Shown: positions 53,952 through 62,739 of the stretch, in pieces
How positions within the stretch are numbered: the stretch's first letter is position 1
How the letters are laid out: each line of letters opens with the position of its first letter
Assembly: GCF_947502895.1 (NCBI RefSeq)
Contig: NZ_CANNBM010000006.1
Coordinates: 1 to 64,000 of the forward strand
DNA from: an uncultured Sulfitobacter sp.
GTDB lineage: Bacteria > Pseudomonadota > Alphaproteobacteria > Rhodobacterales > Rhodobacteraceae
Length of the DNA: 64,000 nucleotides
Reading direction: 5' to 3'
The notes under the pieces: generated by a model
What the model was told of the DNA's origin: nothing
What the model saw: only the letters and a program-made list of their open reading frames with translations
Database searches by the model: none
Position numbers and translations under genes: made by a program

Positions 53952-54833
53952 ATGGATTATCCCGTAGACATGACCATCACGCCGGAGGTATCGGCCCATT
54001 TCGATGACGCTACAAACACGATTACCTATGTCGTCAAAGACCCCAGCAGCAAACATTGCGCGATCATCGATAGTGTAATGGACATCGATTATGCCGCTGG
54101 CCGTATCACTTACGACCATGCGGATGCGTTGATTGACGAGATCGAAAAGCAGGAATTGATGCTCGACTGGATCATCGAAACCCACGTGCATGCAGATCAC
54201 CTAAGCGCCGCCCCTTATCTTCAGCAAAAGCTAGGGGGTAAGATTGGCGTTGGTGAGAGGATCATCGACATTCAGGAAACCTTTGGAAAAGTATTCAACG
54301 AGGGAACGGAGTTCCAGCGGGACGGGTCACAATTCGACGGGCTGTTCAAGGACGGGGATACCTACCAGATCGGGAACATGCAGGCCTTCGCGATGTACAC
54401 GCCGGGCCATACCCCAGCCTGTATGGTCCATGTGATCGGCAATGCGGCCTTTGCAGGGGATACACTATTCATGCCTGACGGCGGCTCGGCACGCTGCGAC
54501 TTTCCGGGTGGCGATGCGGGGATGCTTTTTGACAGTATTCAAAAAGTGCTTTCACTGCCTGATGATATGCGGTTGTTCATGTGCCATGACTACGGTCCCA
54601 ATGGCCGTGCGATCCAGTGGGAAACCACCGTTGCCGCGCAAAAAGCAGACAATATTCATGTTGGTGGTGGTAAAACCCGCGAGGATTTTATCAAATTTCG
54701 CACTGAACGGGATGCACAACTCGCTATGCCCAAGCTCATTATCCCCTCGCTACAAGTCAACATGCGCGCGGGCAACGTTCCTAAAGACAGCGACGGTAAT
54801 GCCGTGCTCAAAGTACCGGTAAACGGGATCTAG
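53952..54833 (+). CDS. ETHE1-like MBL-fold persulfide dioxygenase
   Basis: 293 residues. Metal motif is THVHADHLS, with a later His in TPGHTPACM and an Asp in AGDTLFMPDGG; single-iron persulfide dioxygenases of the ETHE1 group carry this pattern, and the related Blh protein of roseobacters and rhizobia does too. The C-terminal MCHDYGPNGR motif fits. The start was set at 53952 because GGAGG lies 7 bases before it; an upstream ATG at 53925 is possible. No sulfur-sensing BigR regulator adjoins. Alternative is a glyoxalase II-like hydrolase. Confidence 0.82.
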   Translation: MDYPVDMTITPEVSAHFDDATNTITYVVKDPSSKHCAIIDSVMDIDYAAGRITYDHADALIDEIEKQELMLDWIIETHVHADHLSAAPYLQQKLGGKIGVGERIIDIQETFGKVFNEGTEFQRDGSQFDGLFKDGDTYQIGNMQAFAMYTPGHTPACMVHVIGNAAFAGDTLFMPDGGSARCDFPGGDAGMLFDSIQKVLSLPDDMRLFMCHDYGPNGRAIQWETTVAAQKADNIHVGGGKTREDFIKFRTERDAQLAMPKLIIPSLQVNMRAGNVPKDSDGNAVLKVPVNGI

Positions 54834-54839
54834 GGTACG

Positions 54840-55073
54840 TCAGACCGTTTTTGCAATCTGCGTGACATAGGCCGAAATCGCCAGCATCGTCACAGAATGG
54901 GAAGCGCTTTTGGTCTGGGCCAACTCATAACCTGCCGACTCCAGCAGCTTGGCGGCCAGAACCAATTGGCTTTGCGCTATCATCCGCGGCTCCGAACAGG
55001 CATCTTTCATCGCGTCCGCACTGATCAGCTTTTCCAGGTCACGTATCGCCTGAGGTGTGTCCGAGTCTGGCAT
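54840..55073 (-). CDS. Small hypothetical protein (77 aa)
   Basis: A helical 77-residue protein starting MPDSDTPQAIRDLEKLISAD. A strong ribosome-binding site (GGAGGG) six bases before the ATG supports it as a real gene. It converges with the persulfide dioxygenase gene and lies just downstream of the LuxR gene's own 3' end direction (same strand, 71 bases). No family recognised; a cytosolic helical protein. Confidence 0.65.
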   Translation of the reverse strand: MPDSDTPQAIRDLEKLISADAMKDACSEPRMIAQSQLVLAAKLLESAGYELAQTKSASHSVTMLAISAYVTQIAKTV

Positions 55074-55144
55074 CGCGCCCTCCGCTTATTGATCTTCGCA
55101 GAATAACAGCTTTTTGCTTTGTCGCGAACTACGTAGTTGCGTGT

Positions 55145-55858
55145 CTAAGCGTCTATCAAAACCAAACCGCTACCGATGCCGCGAATTGCCGCACTTGTAC
55201 GGTCATTTACGTTTAACTTGGCGTAGATGCGGCGGATGTGGGCATCGACCGTGTGGGGCGACAGTGTCAGAATATCGGCGATAACGGAATTGCTTTTGCC
55301 CCGTGCGACCCAGCGCAGTATTTCCAGCTCGCGGCGGGAAAGCTCGACCATCGGCTTCTCTTGTGCCCTCAGCACACAGGCGCGCAGATGGCCTGCTTGG
55401 GCCACACATTGGATCGCCCATATCATTTGGGGTGACAGGTCAATTTCCTGTTCGCCAAAACCCAAACCGACATAGGCGTTTTGCATCGCGGGGCCAAATA
55501 CGTACAGGGCCAGACCGTCACCAACATGCGCTTGCGCCATCAGTTCCAGATAGCGTTTGCTGTCTTGCGTCGTCGGGGCAAGGTTTGCAGCGTCATGCCA
55601 ATAAAAGGGTTTCGCCATGCGTGCGGCCAGTTCGGGGATAGGGTCAATCTGGACGAGGTTCTCTTCGATATACTTGCACAGCCATGCTTCGGGAAACCCC
55701 TGCGCCTTGATACTAGAGGGCGTCCCGTCTGCGTTGGTTGCATGATAGCTGGCCATGCGGACCCCGATGCTTGTGAAATACTTTGACAGTACTTTCCACA
55801 GGTCTTCTTTGGTTTCCGCTTGATGAATGTTGAACATAACGGTGTCTAGGTGATGCAT
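55145..55858 (-). CDS. LuxR-family regulator with autoinducer-binding domain (LuxR solo)
   Basis: About 237 residues; N-terminal autoinducer-binding-like domain with LAQAHVGDGLALYVFGPAMQ-type text (ELMAQAHVGDGLALYVFGP), and C-terminal LuxR HTH (SRRELEILRWVARGKSNSVI, ADILTLSPHTVDAHIRRIYA). The start at 55858 is uncertain: other in-frame starts lie upstream (to 55978) and at 55834. No luxI synthase lies in the window, so it is a solo or is paired elsewhere. Confidence 0.88.
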   Translation of the reverse strand: MHHLDTVMFNIHQAETKEDLWKVLSKYFTSIGVRMASYHATNADGTPSSIKAQGFPEAWLCKYIEENLVQIDPIPELAARMAKPFYWHDAANLAPTTQDSKRYLELMAQAHVGDGLALYVFGPAMQNAYVGLGFGEQEIDLSPQMIWAIQCVAQAGHLRACVLRAQEKPMVELSRRELEILRWVARGKSNSVIADILTLSPHTVDAHIRRIYAKLNVNDRTSAAIRGIGSGLVLIDA

Positions 55859-56496
55859 CACAGTAGCCCTATGTTGGCGCGGCACGTCGTGATGGCGTTT
55901 TAAACCATCGTATTGGTACCCTAACAGAAATTCCGCCAGATACCTATGCGCGGTTGTCGCGTTGGACCGTGCGCACAAGGAAATTGACAGGGTCGCAGTC
56001 CCGAACCCTGTGTAGGGCTTGGGTTCTTTGGTATCTGGCGGCCCGTTTGAGGGCAGAGGATCACGGCTCGTGCCAGTACAATTGCAATGGTTTCAGAGTG
56101 GTTTTGAGAAAGTCGGCCTTGTTTGGATGCGGATGGGCAACCTCGCACGCCTATCAGCCGCGCTGCGGCCTAGTTGTTGGACCAATCCCGTCTATTGAGG
56201 TGTGCCAAACGGCATGGCGGTCCAATCCACTGCCATACTGACCTGCGCATTGACGTGGGCCAATCGCGCTTTCGCTGGCAATCGCCAGTCACGATCGGCG
56301 TAGGACGACGGGTTGATCGCCAGATGGCTGAATAATCGTGGCTGAAATATGCTGACGAAAGCCCTTGAAATGCGCCGATTCTTGGCGCGTCCTCTTGACT
56401 TCGTTGCCTGTGCGCGGTGTAGCTGCGCGCGATATATCCGTTACGCGCAGGCCCATCCGCTGCGCCACAATTGCCCAAGATCCAAGAGGGACCGCC
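55859..56496. other. Intergenic region between luxR and aspS
   Basis: About 640 bases with no convincing gene; frames at 55954-56241, 56170-56502 and upstream of aspS show no domain. A possible aspS promoter has TTGACT at 56395-56400 with a weak -10 near 56418. It is rather long for this genome and may contain an untranslated leader. Confidence 0.45.
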
Positions 56497-58275
56497 ATGC
56501 ACGCCTACAGAAGCCAGACCTGCGCCGAACTGAATGCCTCAAACGTCGGTGACAAAATCCGCCTGTCGGGCTGGGTCCACCGCGTGCGCGACCACGGTGG
56601 CGTCTTGTTCATCGACCTGCGCGACCATTACGGCATGACGCAGCTGATCTGCGATCCCGACTCTGCTGCATTTACCGAGGTGGAAAAGGTCCGCTCCGAA
56701 TGGTGTATCCGCATTGATGGTGAGGTAAAGGCGCGCGATGCTGATCTGGTGAATTCCAAAATCCCCACAGGCGAGATCGAAGTTTTCATCCGCGAGATCG
56801 AAGTGCTGGGCCGTGTGAACGGTGATCTTCCCTTGCAGGTATTTGGCGAGCAGGAATATCCCGAAGAAACGCGCTTGCGCTACCGATATCTTGATCTGCG
56901 CCGTGAAAAGATGCAGCGCAATATGGTCCTGCGCTCGGATGTTGTGAGCTCGATCCGCAAACGGATGTGGGATCAGTCTTTCAAAGAATTCCAGACGCCA
57001 ATCATCACGGCGTCCAGCCCCGAAGGTGCGCGTGACTTTTTGGTGCCGTCGCGCCTGCACCCGGGCAAGTTTTATGCCCTGCCGCAAGCCCCCCAGCAGT
57101 TCAAACAGCTTTTGATGGTCTCGGGCTTTGATAAGTATTTCCAGATCGCGCCCTGTTTCCGCGATGAAGACCCACGCGCCGACCGCTCGCCAACAGATTT
57201 CTACCAGCTTGACCTAGAGATGTCCTTTGTCGAGCAGCAGGATGTGTTCGACACTATTCAGCCCGTACTGACCGGTATTTTTGAAGAGTTTGGCGGCGGC
57301 AAACCCGTCGATCAGGAATGGCCGCAGATTTCGTATAAAGATGCGGCACTTTGGTATGGCTCTGACAAGCCCGACCTGCGTAATCCCATCAAGATGCAGG
57401 TCGTATCCGAGCATTTCGCAGGTTCGGGCTTTGCCATTTTTGCCAAACTGCTTGAGCAGGAAGGCACGCAGATCCGTGCGATCCCTGCCCCCAAAGGCGG
57501 CAGCCGCAAATTCTGTGATCGCATGAACGCTTTCGCGCAAAAAGAAGGTCTGCCCGGCATGGGCTATATCTTCTGGCGCGATCAGGGCGAGGGGATGGAG
57601 GCCGCAGGGCCACTTGCCAAGAACATCGGACCAGAGCGGACAGAGGCCATCCGCCAGCAGCTGGGTCTGGGTGTGGGTGATGCAGCGTTCTTCCTCGGCG
57701 GCAAGCCCAAAGCTTTTGAAAGTGTTGCAGGCCGTGCGCGCAATGTCATCGGTGAAGAGCTGGGGCTGACGGATATGAACCGCTTTGCCTTTGCGTGGAT
57801 CGTCGATTTCCCGATCTATGAAAAAGACGAAGAGACTGGCAAAGTTGATTTTGAGCATAACCCTTTCTCTATGCCTCAGGGCGGTATGGAGGCGCTGAAC
57901 GGCGACCCGTTGGAGGTATTGGGATATCAGTATGATTTGGCCTGCAACGGGTACGAATTGGTGTCAGGCGCGATCCGGAACCACCGCCCCGAGATCATGT
58001 TCAAAGCCTTCGAGATTGCGGGCTATGGTGAAGAAGAAGTGCGCAAGCGGTTCGGCGGTATGGTCAACGCGTTCCAATATGGTGCCCCGCCCCACGGCGG
58101 CTGTGCCGCAGGTATTGACCGCATCGTGATGCTGCTGGCCGAGGAAAGCAACATCCGCGAAGTGATCTTGTTCCCGATGAACCAGCGCGCCGAAGACCTG
58201 ATGATGAATGCGCCGAACGATCCAATGCCCGATCAATTGATGGAGCTTGGTCTGCGCGTTATTCCGCAAGACTGA
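56497..58275 (+). CDS. aspS: Aspartyl-tRNA synthetase
   Basis: 592 residues, class II bacterial-type AspRS. N-terminal OB-fold anticodon domain (LSGWVHRVRDHGGVLFIDLR), motif 1 region TPIITASSPEGARDFLVPSR, motif 2 FRDEDPRADRSPTDF, GAD insertion domain around residues 290-430, and motif 3 GGCAAGIDRIVMLLAEE. The start is the ATG at 56497 after AAGAGGGACC; earlier in-frame ATG would add ~44 residues with no AspRS similarity. Whether it also charges tRNA-Asn depends on the genome (presence of asnS/GatCAB). It ends in a strong terminator. Confidence 0.98.
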   Translation: MHAYRSQTCAELNASNVGDKIRLSGWVHRVRDHGGVLFIDLRDHYGMTQLICDPDSAAFTEVEKVRSEWCIRIDGEVKARDADLVNSKIPTGEIEVFIREIEVLGRVNGDLPLQVFGEQEYPEETRLRYRYLDLRREKMQRNMVLRSDVVSSIRKRMWDQSFKEFQTPIITASSPEGARDFLVPSRLHPGKFYALPQAPQQFKQLLMVSGFDKYFQIAPCFRDEDPRADRSPTDFYQLDLEMSFVEQQDVFDTIQPVLTGIFEEFGGGKPVDQEWPQISYKDAALWYGSDKPDLRNPIKMQVVSEHFAGSGFAIFAKLLEQEGTQIRAIPAPKGGSRKFCDRMNAFAQKEGLPGMGYIFWRDQGEGMEAAGPLAKNIGPERTEAIRQQLGLGVGDAAFFLGGKPKAFESVAGRARNVIGEELGLTDMNRFAFAWIVDFPIYEKDEETGKVDFEHNPFSMPQGGMEALNGDPLEVLGYQYDLACNGYELVSGAIRNHRPEIMFKAFEIAGYGEEEVRKRFGGMVNAFQYGAPPHGGCAAGIDRIVMLLAEESNIREVILFPMNQRAEDLMMNAPNDPMPDQLMELGLRVIPQD

Positions 58276-58293
58276 TTGCCTCTCCAGAAACAA

Positions 58294-58325
58294 CAAAAGC
58301 GCCGCAAGACCCTGCGGCGCTTTTG
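58294..58325. terminator. Bidirectional terminator between aspS and hemerythrin gene
   Basis: CAAAAGCGCCGCA (58294-58306) and TGCGGCGCTTTTG (58313-58325) form a perfect 13-bp stem with A and T runs at the ends. Serves both convergent genes. Confidence 0.9.
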
Positions 58326-58330
58326 TCATT

Positions 58331-58807
58331 TCAGTCTTCCAGGCTGTCGGCTTTCTTCTTTTCGATCAACGCACGCTCTTCTTTTTTGCGCGCCTCGAAC
58401 CGCATGCCAAAACCGTTGTTCTGCTCTTCGCCGATCACTTTTTTTGCACGCTCGAACACTTCTTGTTCTTCTTCGTCCATGTGATGCTCATAATCATGCT
58501 TGAGGGTTTTGAAGCGGGTCAACCATGCGGGTGATGACATGTCGGTCTCGTTCAGTTCTTCCATCAGATCGTCGAGCTGCTGATGTTCGTGCACAGAATG
58601 TCGTGCAGCATCTTGCCCCCAAGTCTCGGAAATCAGTTTCGAATAAAACGTCTCTTCCTCTGCGGCCGCGTGGGATTTAACATCGTTGTAAAACGTCTGC
58701 CATGCTTGGCGACGCGTGTCGCTGTCGCCGCTGGTGTCAGCTAGTTTGGCGAGCAGATCGCGGTGGGTATTGTGGTCGGTTTTGATGGCGTCATAGATGG
58801 ATGGCAT
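58331..58807 (-). CDS. Hemerythrin HHE-domain protein
   Basis: 158 residues of four-helix bundle type. Metal-ligand candidates are KTDHNTHRDLLAK, KSHAAAEEETFYS, SVHEHQQLDDLM and YEHHMDEEEQEVFE. Such proteins bind O2 or protect against NO or oxidative damage. The start is the ATG at 58807 after AAAGGAGATAGTC; extension to 58834 is unlikely. The C-terminal tail (FEARKKEERALIEKKKADSL) is highly charged. Confidence 0.9.
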   Translation of the reverse strand: MPSIYDAIKTDHNTHRDLLAKLADTSGDSDTRRQAWQTFYNDVKSHAAAEEETFYSKLISETWGQDAARHSVHEHQQLDDLMEELNETDMSSPAWLTRFKTLKHDYEHHMDEEEQEVFERAKKVIGEEQNNGFGMRFEARKKEERALIEKKKADSLED

Positions 58808-58873
58808 GACTATCTCCTTTTGATGACTTGCCAACCAAACACGCGCATACCCCCTCAGGTTCCCGAACTGCGC

Positions 58874-59065
58874 CTATTCATTCTGAATGAAAGGCCGTTC
58901 GGTTGATAGAAACTCGCCCAGATTACCGCCGATTTCAGTGGTCCCGTTGGCGATGTTCACAGCGGCCATTAGCCCCAGACCTACAACTGCCGCCGTTAGA
59001 ACAACCCAGTCAACGGTGACAGCGCCTTGGGTATCGCGCATAAAGTGGTGGAGAAAACTCTGCAT
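58874..59065 (-). CDS. Flp-type pilin-like small protein
   Basis: 63 residues: MQSFLHHFMRDTQGAVTVDW then a hydrophobic helix (VVLTAAVVGLGLMAAVNIA) and a polar C-terminus ending RPFIQNE. The sequence GAVTVDWVVLTA resembles Flp pilins and their Glu/Asp-containing N-terminal motif. No tad genes are nearby. The longer frame from 59152 is unlikely. Confidence 0.75.
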   Translation of the reverse strand: MQSFLHHFMRDTQGAVTVDWVVLTAAVVGLGLMAAVNIANGTTEIGGNLGEFLSTERPFIQNE

Positions 59066-59217
59066 GGCTGCATCCTGTTGTTGCTTCCCGTCTTGGATTA
59101 GGGGCCAAATGTGGCGGGACTGCGAGATGCGACCATGACAAATGCAGCGCATTTTAGCGATATAGTATGCTGTATTCTGTGCTTGGCGCGCGGAGCGATG
59201 CGGCCTATCACAGTGAT

Positions 59218-59952
59218 ATGAACAGATTTACCACTTCCCAAGCGCCACTTGGCGCACCCGTCGAAAACTGGGCGCCGCCGCCCGCGCCCGATTGGACCCG
59301 TCTCGACGGCAAGTATGTGCGTCTTGAATTGCTGAACGCAGAGGCGCATGCAGCGCTGCTGCACCGTGCCTATGCGGGGCATGATGAGGTCTGGGACTAT
59401 CTGCCCTATGGTCCGTTTTCCTCGGCGTCACAGTACCATCGTTGGGTCCGCGATAACGCAGGGCAAGATGATCCGCGTTTCTATGCGATCAAGAATCTTG
59501 AGAGCGGCGATTGGGAAGGAGTGGCGAGCTATCTGCGTGTGTCCCCCGACGCAGGTTCGATCGAGGTGGGACACATCAACTATAGCCCTGCGTTGCAGCG
59601 AACCCGTGCAGCAACCGAGGCCATGTATCTAATGATGTCTTGGGCGTTCGAGGCTGGATACCGCCGCTACGAATGGAAATGCAATGCCTTGAACTTTGGT
59701 TCGCGCAGGGCGGCGCAGCGATTGGGCTTTAGTTTTGAAGGGGTGTTCCGTCAGGCTGCCGTAGTAAAGGGACGTAACCGTGATACGGCTTGGTTTGCTG
59801 CGATAGATGCAGACTGGCTCTCGTTGAAAGAAGCATACGCGGCGTGGCTGTCGCCAGCCAATTTCGATGATCAGGGACAGCAACGCGAGCGTCTGGGTGA
59901 TATGACCCGTCTTGTTCGCGTGGCCGAAGACCCTGCATTGCTACCGCGCTAG
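59218..59952 (+). CDS. GNAT-family N-acetyltransferase
   Basis: About 244 residues; RimJ/RimL-like acetyltransferase with RLDGKYVRLELLNAEAHAAL near the start, VGHINYSPALQRTRAATEAM in the cofactor region and GYRRYEWKCNALNFGSRRAA further on. It starts at 59218 (MNRFTTSQAP) or at 59167. Substrate is unknown. Convergent with the response regulator gene, overlapping four bases. Confidence 0.88.
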   Translation: MNRFTTSQAPLGAPVENWAPPPAPDWTRLDGKYVRLELLNAEAHAALLHRAYAGHDEVWDYLPYGPFSSASQYHRWVRDNAGQDDPRFYAIKNLESGDWEGVASYLRVSPDAGSIEVGHINYSPALQRTRAATEAMYLMMSWAFEAGYRRYEWKCNALNFGSRRAAQRLGFSFEGVFRQAAVVKGRNRDTAWFAAIDADWLSLKEAYAAWLSPANFDDQGQQRERLGDMTRLVRVAEDPALLPR

Positions 59953-60668
59953 ATTGCGATCTTGGTTGCAAGCCGCTGCTGGATCAGTCCTGCGATGTGC
60001 GCCGTCTCAGACGTGGCAGTTTCGCCCGCCGCGCGTCTGAGCGCAAGCGCGCGGGCCGCATTCTCCATCCTGTCGTCCGCGACTGAACGGGCAACCCCCT
60101 CAAGAAATTGTGCGATATAGTCTAGCGCGTGATCATTCGGCGCATTGTCCAGCAGCTCTGCGGCATAGTTGATATCGTCGTGATAGGCGATCTCGTCGGG
60201 TGAGACTTGCTCATCCTCGATCACGCGCAGGCCAGCGGGTTGCCGGTTTACAGGTAGGGCGGCCAGCACCATCTGCTGAAACACCGCCAGTGACGTGATC
60301 GGTTTGCCCAGAAAACCCTGTGCACCTGCGGCCATTGCCTCGGCCTCCAGCGCGTCATCGCCTGATGTGCCCAAAACAATGCTCCTTTCCGTCTCAACTT
60401 GTGCCAGTTCAGCAATCAAATCTGCGCCATTGCCGTCGGGCAGTCCCATGTCAACCACCACAACGGACGGGCGGTACACCTGCAAATGCCGCCGCGCGGA
60501 GCGTATGCAATCAGCCCGTCTGATGCGCGCGCCTGACCGCAAGCACAACAGGCGCATTGCCTCGCAGGCATATCTGCTATCCTCGACCACCAGAACGGTG
60601 AGACCCAACAAGGGGCGTGTGGCGGTAGGGGCCGGATAATTGGCTGCGAACGGGTCGGTCGTATCCAT
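59949..60668 (-). CDS. Response regulator with receiver domain and helical C-terminal region
   Basis: 239 residues. The receiver domain covers ~20-145: LTVLVVEDSRYACEAMRLL, phosphoacceptor Asp73 in VVVVDMGLPDGNG, and GFLGKPITS with the conserved Lys. The remaining ~90 residues are helical (ALDYIAQFLEGVARSVADDR) with no known output domain. The start at 60668 follows GGAGAGCATT. No histidine kinase is adjacent. Confidence 0.88.
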   Translation of the reverse strand: MDTTDPFAANYPAPTATRPLLGLTVLVVEDSRYACEAMRLLCLRSGARIRRADCIRSARRHLQVYRPSVVVVDMGLPDGNGADLIAELAQVETERSIVLGTSGDDALEAEAMAAGAQGFLGKPITSLAVFQQMVLAALPVNRQPAGLRVIEDEQVSPDEIAYHDDINYAAELLDNAPNDHALDYIAQFLEGVARSVADDRMENAARALALRRAAGETATSETAHIAGLIQQRLATKIAI

Positions 60669-60799
60669 AATGCTCTCCGATTCCATGGCTATGACCCATC
60701 GTTACGCAGTCATACCTAAGAGAGCGTTAACGCGCCGCATTGCACGCGCTGCTTTTGCAGACCATAACCGCTCAAACCCTATAAGATGAGGAGAATACA

Positions 60800-61204
60800 A
60801 TGATTGGACGTCTTAACCATGTGGCTATTGCCGTGCCGGACCTTGAGGCCGCAGCGGACCAGTACCGCAATGCGCTGGGCGCAAATGTCGGCCCCGCACA
60901 GGACGAGCCTGACCATGGCGTGACTGTTATCTTCATCGAGTTGCCCAACACCAAGATCGAACTTCTGTACCCGCTGGGCGATGATTCCCCGATTCAGGGG
61001 TTTCTGGACAAGAACCCGGCAGGCGGCATCCATCACATCTGCTATGAGGTTGATGACATTATCGCTGCACGTGACCACCTGAAATCGACAGGCGCGCGGG
61101 TGCTGGGCAACGGCGAGCCAAAGATCGGCGCGCATGGCAAACCGGTGATCTTCCTGCATCCCAAAGACTTTAACGGCGCGCTCGTCGAGCTGGAGCAGGT
61201 GTAA
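60800..61204 (+). CDS. mce: Methylmalonyl-CoA epimerase
   Basis: 134 residues of the glyoxalase/vicinal oxygen chelate fold: starts MIGRLNHVAIAVPDLEAAAD; metal ligands His (LNHVAIAV), NPAGGIHHICYEV and C-terminal LVELEQV. Interconverts the two methylmalonyl-CoA isomers in the propionyl-CoA pathway. Short leader with GAGGAG. Followed by a DUF1467 gene after three bases, a recurring pair in this group as I recall. Confidence 0.92.
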   Translation: MIGRLNHVAIAVPDLEAAADQYRNALGANVGPAQDEPDHGVTVIFIELPNTKIELLYPLGDDSPIQGFLDKNPAGGIHHICYEVDDIIAARDHLKSTGARVLGNGEPKIGAHGKPVIFLHPKDFNGALVELEQV

Positions 61205-61207
61205 AAG

Positions 61208-61504
61208 ATGGGGCCCGTTTCCGCCGCCGTCCTTTATGCCGTGGTCTGGTTCATGTTGTTCCTGATCATCCTTCCCATCCGTGTCCAGACGCAGGGTGAT
61301 TTGAAAGACGTCGTACCAGGCACCCACGCAGGCGCGCCAGAACACCACCATTTGGGCAAAAAAGCCCTGTGGTGCACAGGCCTGTCATTCCTTATTTGGG
61401 GGGCCTTTGTGGCCATCATCCTGTCAGGCGTGATCAGCGTGGATAATCTGGAGGATTGGGTGGGCCGCGGCGCCCCTGCGGCAGCATCTGAAACAAGTGA
61501 GTAA
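61208..61504 (+). CDS. DUF1467-family membrane protein
   Basis: 98 residues with two helices: MGPVSAAVLYAVVWFMLFLI at the start and LWCTGLSFLIWGAFVAIILS near residue 63. DUF1467 proteins often follow mce in alphaproteobacteria. Its last ~70 bases overlap the 3' end of the convergent EI24 gene. Confidence 0.88.
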   Translation: MGPVSAAVLYAVVWFMLFLIILPIRVQTQGDLKDVVPGTHAGAPEHHHLGKKALWCTGLSFLIWGAFVAIILSGVISVDNLEDWVGRGAPAAASETSE

Positions 61505-62171
61505 ACGTCGCCGCCCCTAAAATGGGAATCACGAGGTTCAGCAGCGGGATCGAAAGGGGCATCGCCATCAAGATACCCGCAGCCCAGATTGTGAGGAAGT
61601 GCTTGCGCCGCAGCTCCCGCGCACGCTTGCGGCCAACGCGGCGCATGGCGGCGAGGGTGTAATACTCTCGCCCCAACAAAAAGCCGTTGATTGCCCAGAA
61701 GATGAAAATCGCGATGGGCGCAAAGACCACGTAGAGGATCAGCGCCAGCAGATTCACCCCTATAATCACACCCAGAAACCCGACTGTGTCTCGCAGCCCT
61801 TCCATGAAAGGCGTGCGGGGCTGTTGGGGGATATGCGGATAATGCACCGCTTCTACAGCGTCTGCTACATCATCAAGAAATAGCGACGTGATGGCCGAGG
61901 CTACTGGCACCATCAGAAACACCGACAGCACCATCATCACAAGAACTGCACCCCAGCTGAACACATCGTCCAGCCATTGCACTTCTCCCAGCAATGGCAG
62001 GGTCACACCATCGCCGATCAGCCAGCCCGCGACCGACGACAACAGGTAGGCAAAACCGATCAGCAGGGCCAGTGCACCGCCCACACCTGTGAGAAACACC
62101 CGTCTGAAGCGCGGGTCCCCCAACTGGCCGAGGGCCATGCCGAAGGCAGAGAAGATCATGCTCAGAGCCAT
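61434..62171 (-). CDS. EI24/CysZ-like membrane protein
   Basis: 245 residues with several helices. Family signals are FPLLGEVQWLDD-type text (LPLLGEVQWLDDVFSWGAV), GFLLGREYYTLAAMRRVGRK near residue 165 and the late IPLLNLVIPILGAATFTHLF. Start at 62171 overlaps the nitroreductase stop; an ATG at 62159 is an alternative. The 3' end overlaps DUF1467 by 71 bases. CysZ-type sulfate uptake is possible, but cys genes are not near. Confidence 0.87.
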   Translation of the reverse strand: MALSMIFSAFGMALGQLGDPRFRRVFLTGVGGALALLIGFAYLLSSVAGWLIGDGVTLPLLGEVQWLDDVFSWGAVLVMMVLSVFLMVPVASAITSLFLDDVADAVEAVHYPHIPQQPRTPFMEGLRDTVGFLGVIIGVNLLALILYVVFAPIAIFIFWAINGFLLGREYYTLAAMRRVGRKRARELRRKHFLTIWAAGILMAMPLSIPLLNLVIPILGAATFTHLFQMLPQGRRGPPNPPDYPR

Positions 62172-62734
62172 GTAATAAGGTTCTCCAGCTGCGGGCGTGG
62201 GCGTTCGGGCGGTGCGCTTGTTTCCGTCCCGATGTGGATGATACCTGCAATCCGTTCATGCGGGGCCAGATCGAAACCCTGCTGCATGAACGTCCGGTCA
62301 TGGCTGGCCCATCCGCTGAGCCAGTTGGCCCCCCAGCCAGCAGCCAGTGCGGCGTTCACCAGCGCGACGCAAACGGCGCCCGCTGAATACGTCTGTTCCA
62401 GCACAGGGATTTTTGCCGATGGTTTCTGCACCTCGATCACGGCAACAGCCAGATGGCCTTGATCAAACTGCGCGCGGCCTTTTGCGACCTGTTCGGGGTC
62501 CAACGCCAAAGCTTCGCCGCGTTGTTGGGCGAGGGTGGCAAGAGGCGGCATGGCGGCAGCGTTGATAATAATAAACCGCCACGGCTCAAGCTTGCCATGA
62601 TCAGGGGTGCGCGCGGCGGCAGTGAGCAGCTGCATCAGTGTCGCATGATCGGGCACTGGCGTTGTCAGTGTCTTTGCGGGCCGCGAGCGGCGTGTCAGCA
62701 GGAAATCAAGGGCGGCAGGGTTGGGCGTGGGCAT
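62162..62734 (-). CDS. Nitroreductase-family protein
   Basis: 190-residue FMN-binding nitroreductase fold with LLTRRSRPAKTLTTPVPDHA at the start, TAAARTPDHGKLEPWRFIII and AGWGANWLSGWASHDRTFMQ. It resembles the RutE/YdjA-type short proteins. Possibly part of a pair with the EI24 gene through overlap. The substrate is unknown. Confidence 0.9.
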   Translation of the reverse strand: MPTPNPAALDFLLTRRSRPAKTLTTPVPDHATLMQLLTAAARTPDHGKLEPWRFIIINAAAMPPLATLAQQRGEALALDPEQVAKGRAQFDQGHLAVAVIEVQKPSAKIPVLEQTYSAGAVCVALVNAALAAGWGANWLSGWASHDRTFMQQGFDLAPHERIAGIIHIGTETSAPPERPRPQLENLITWL

Positions 62735-62739
62735 GGTGT

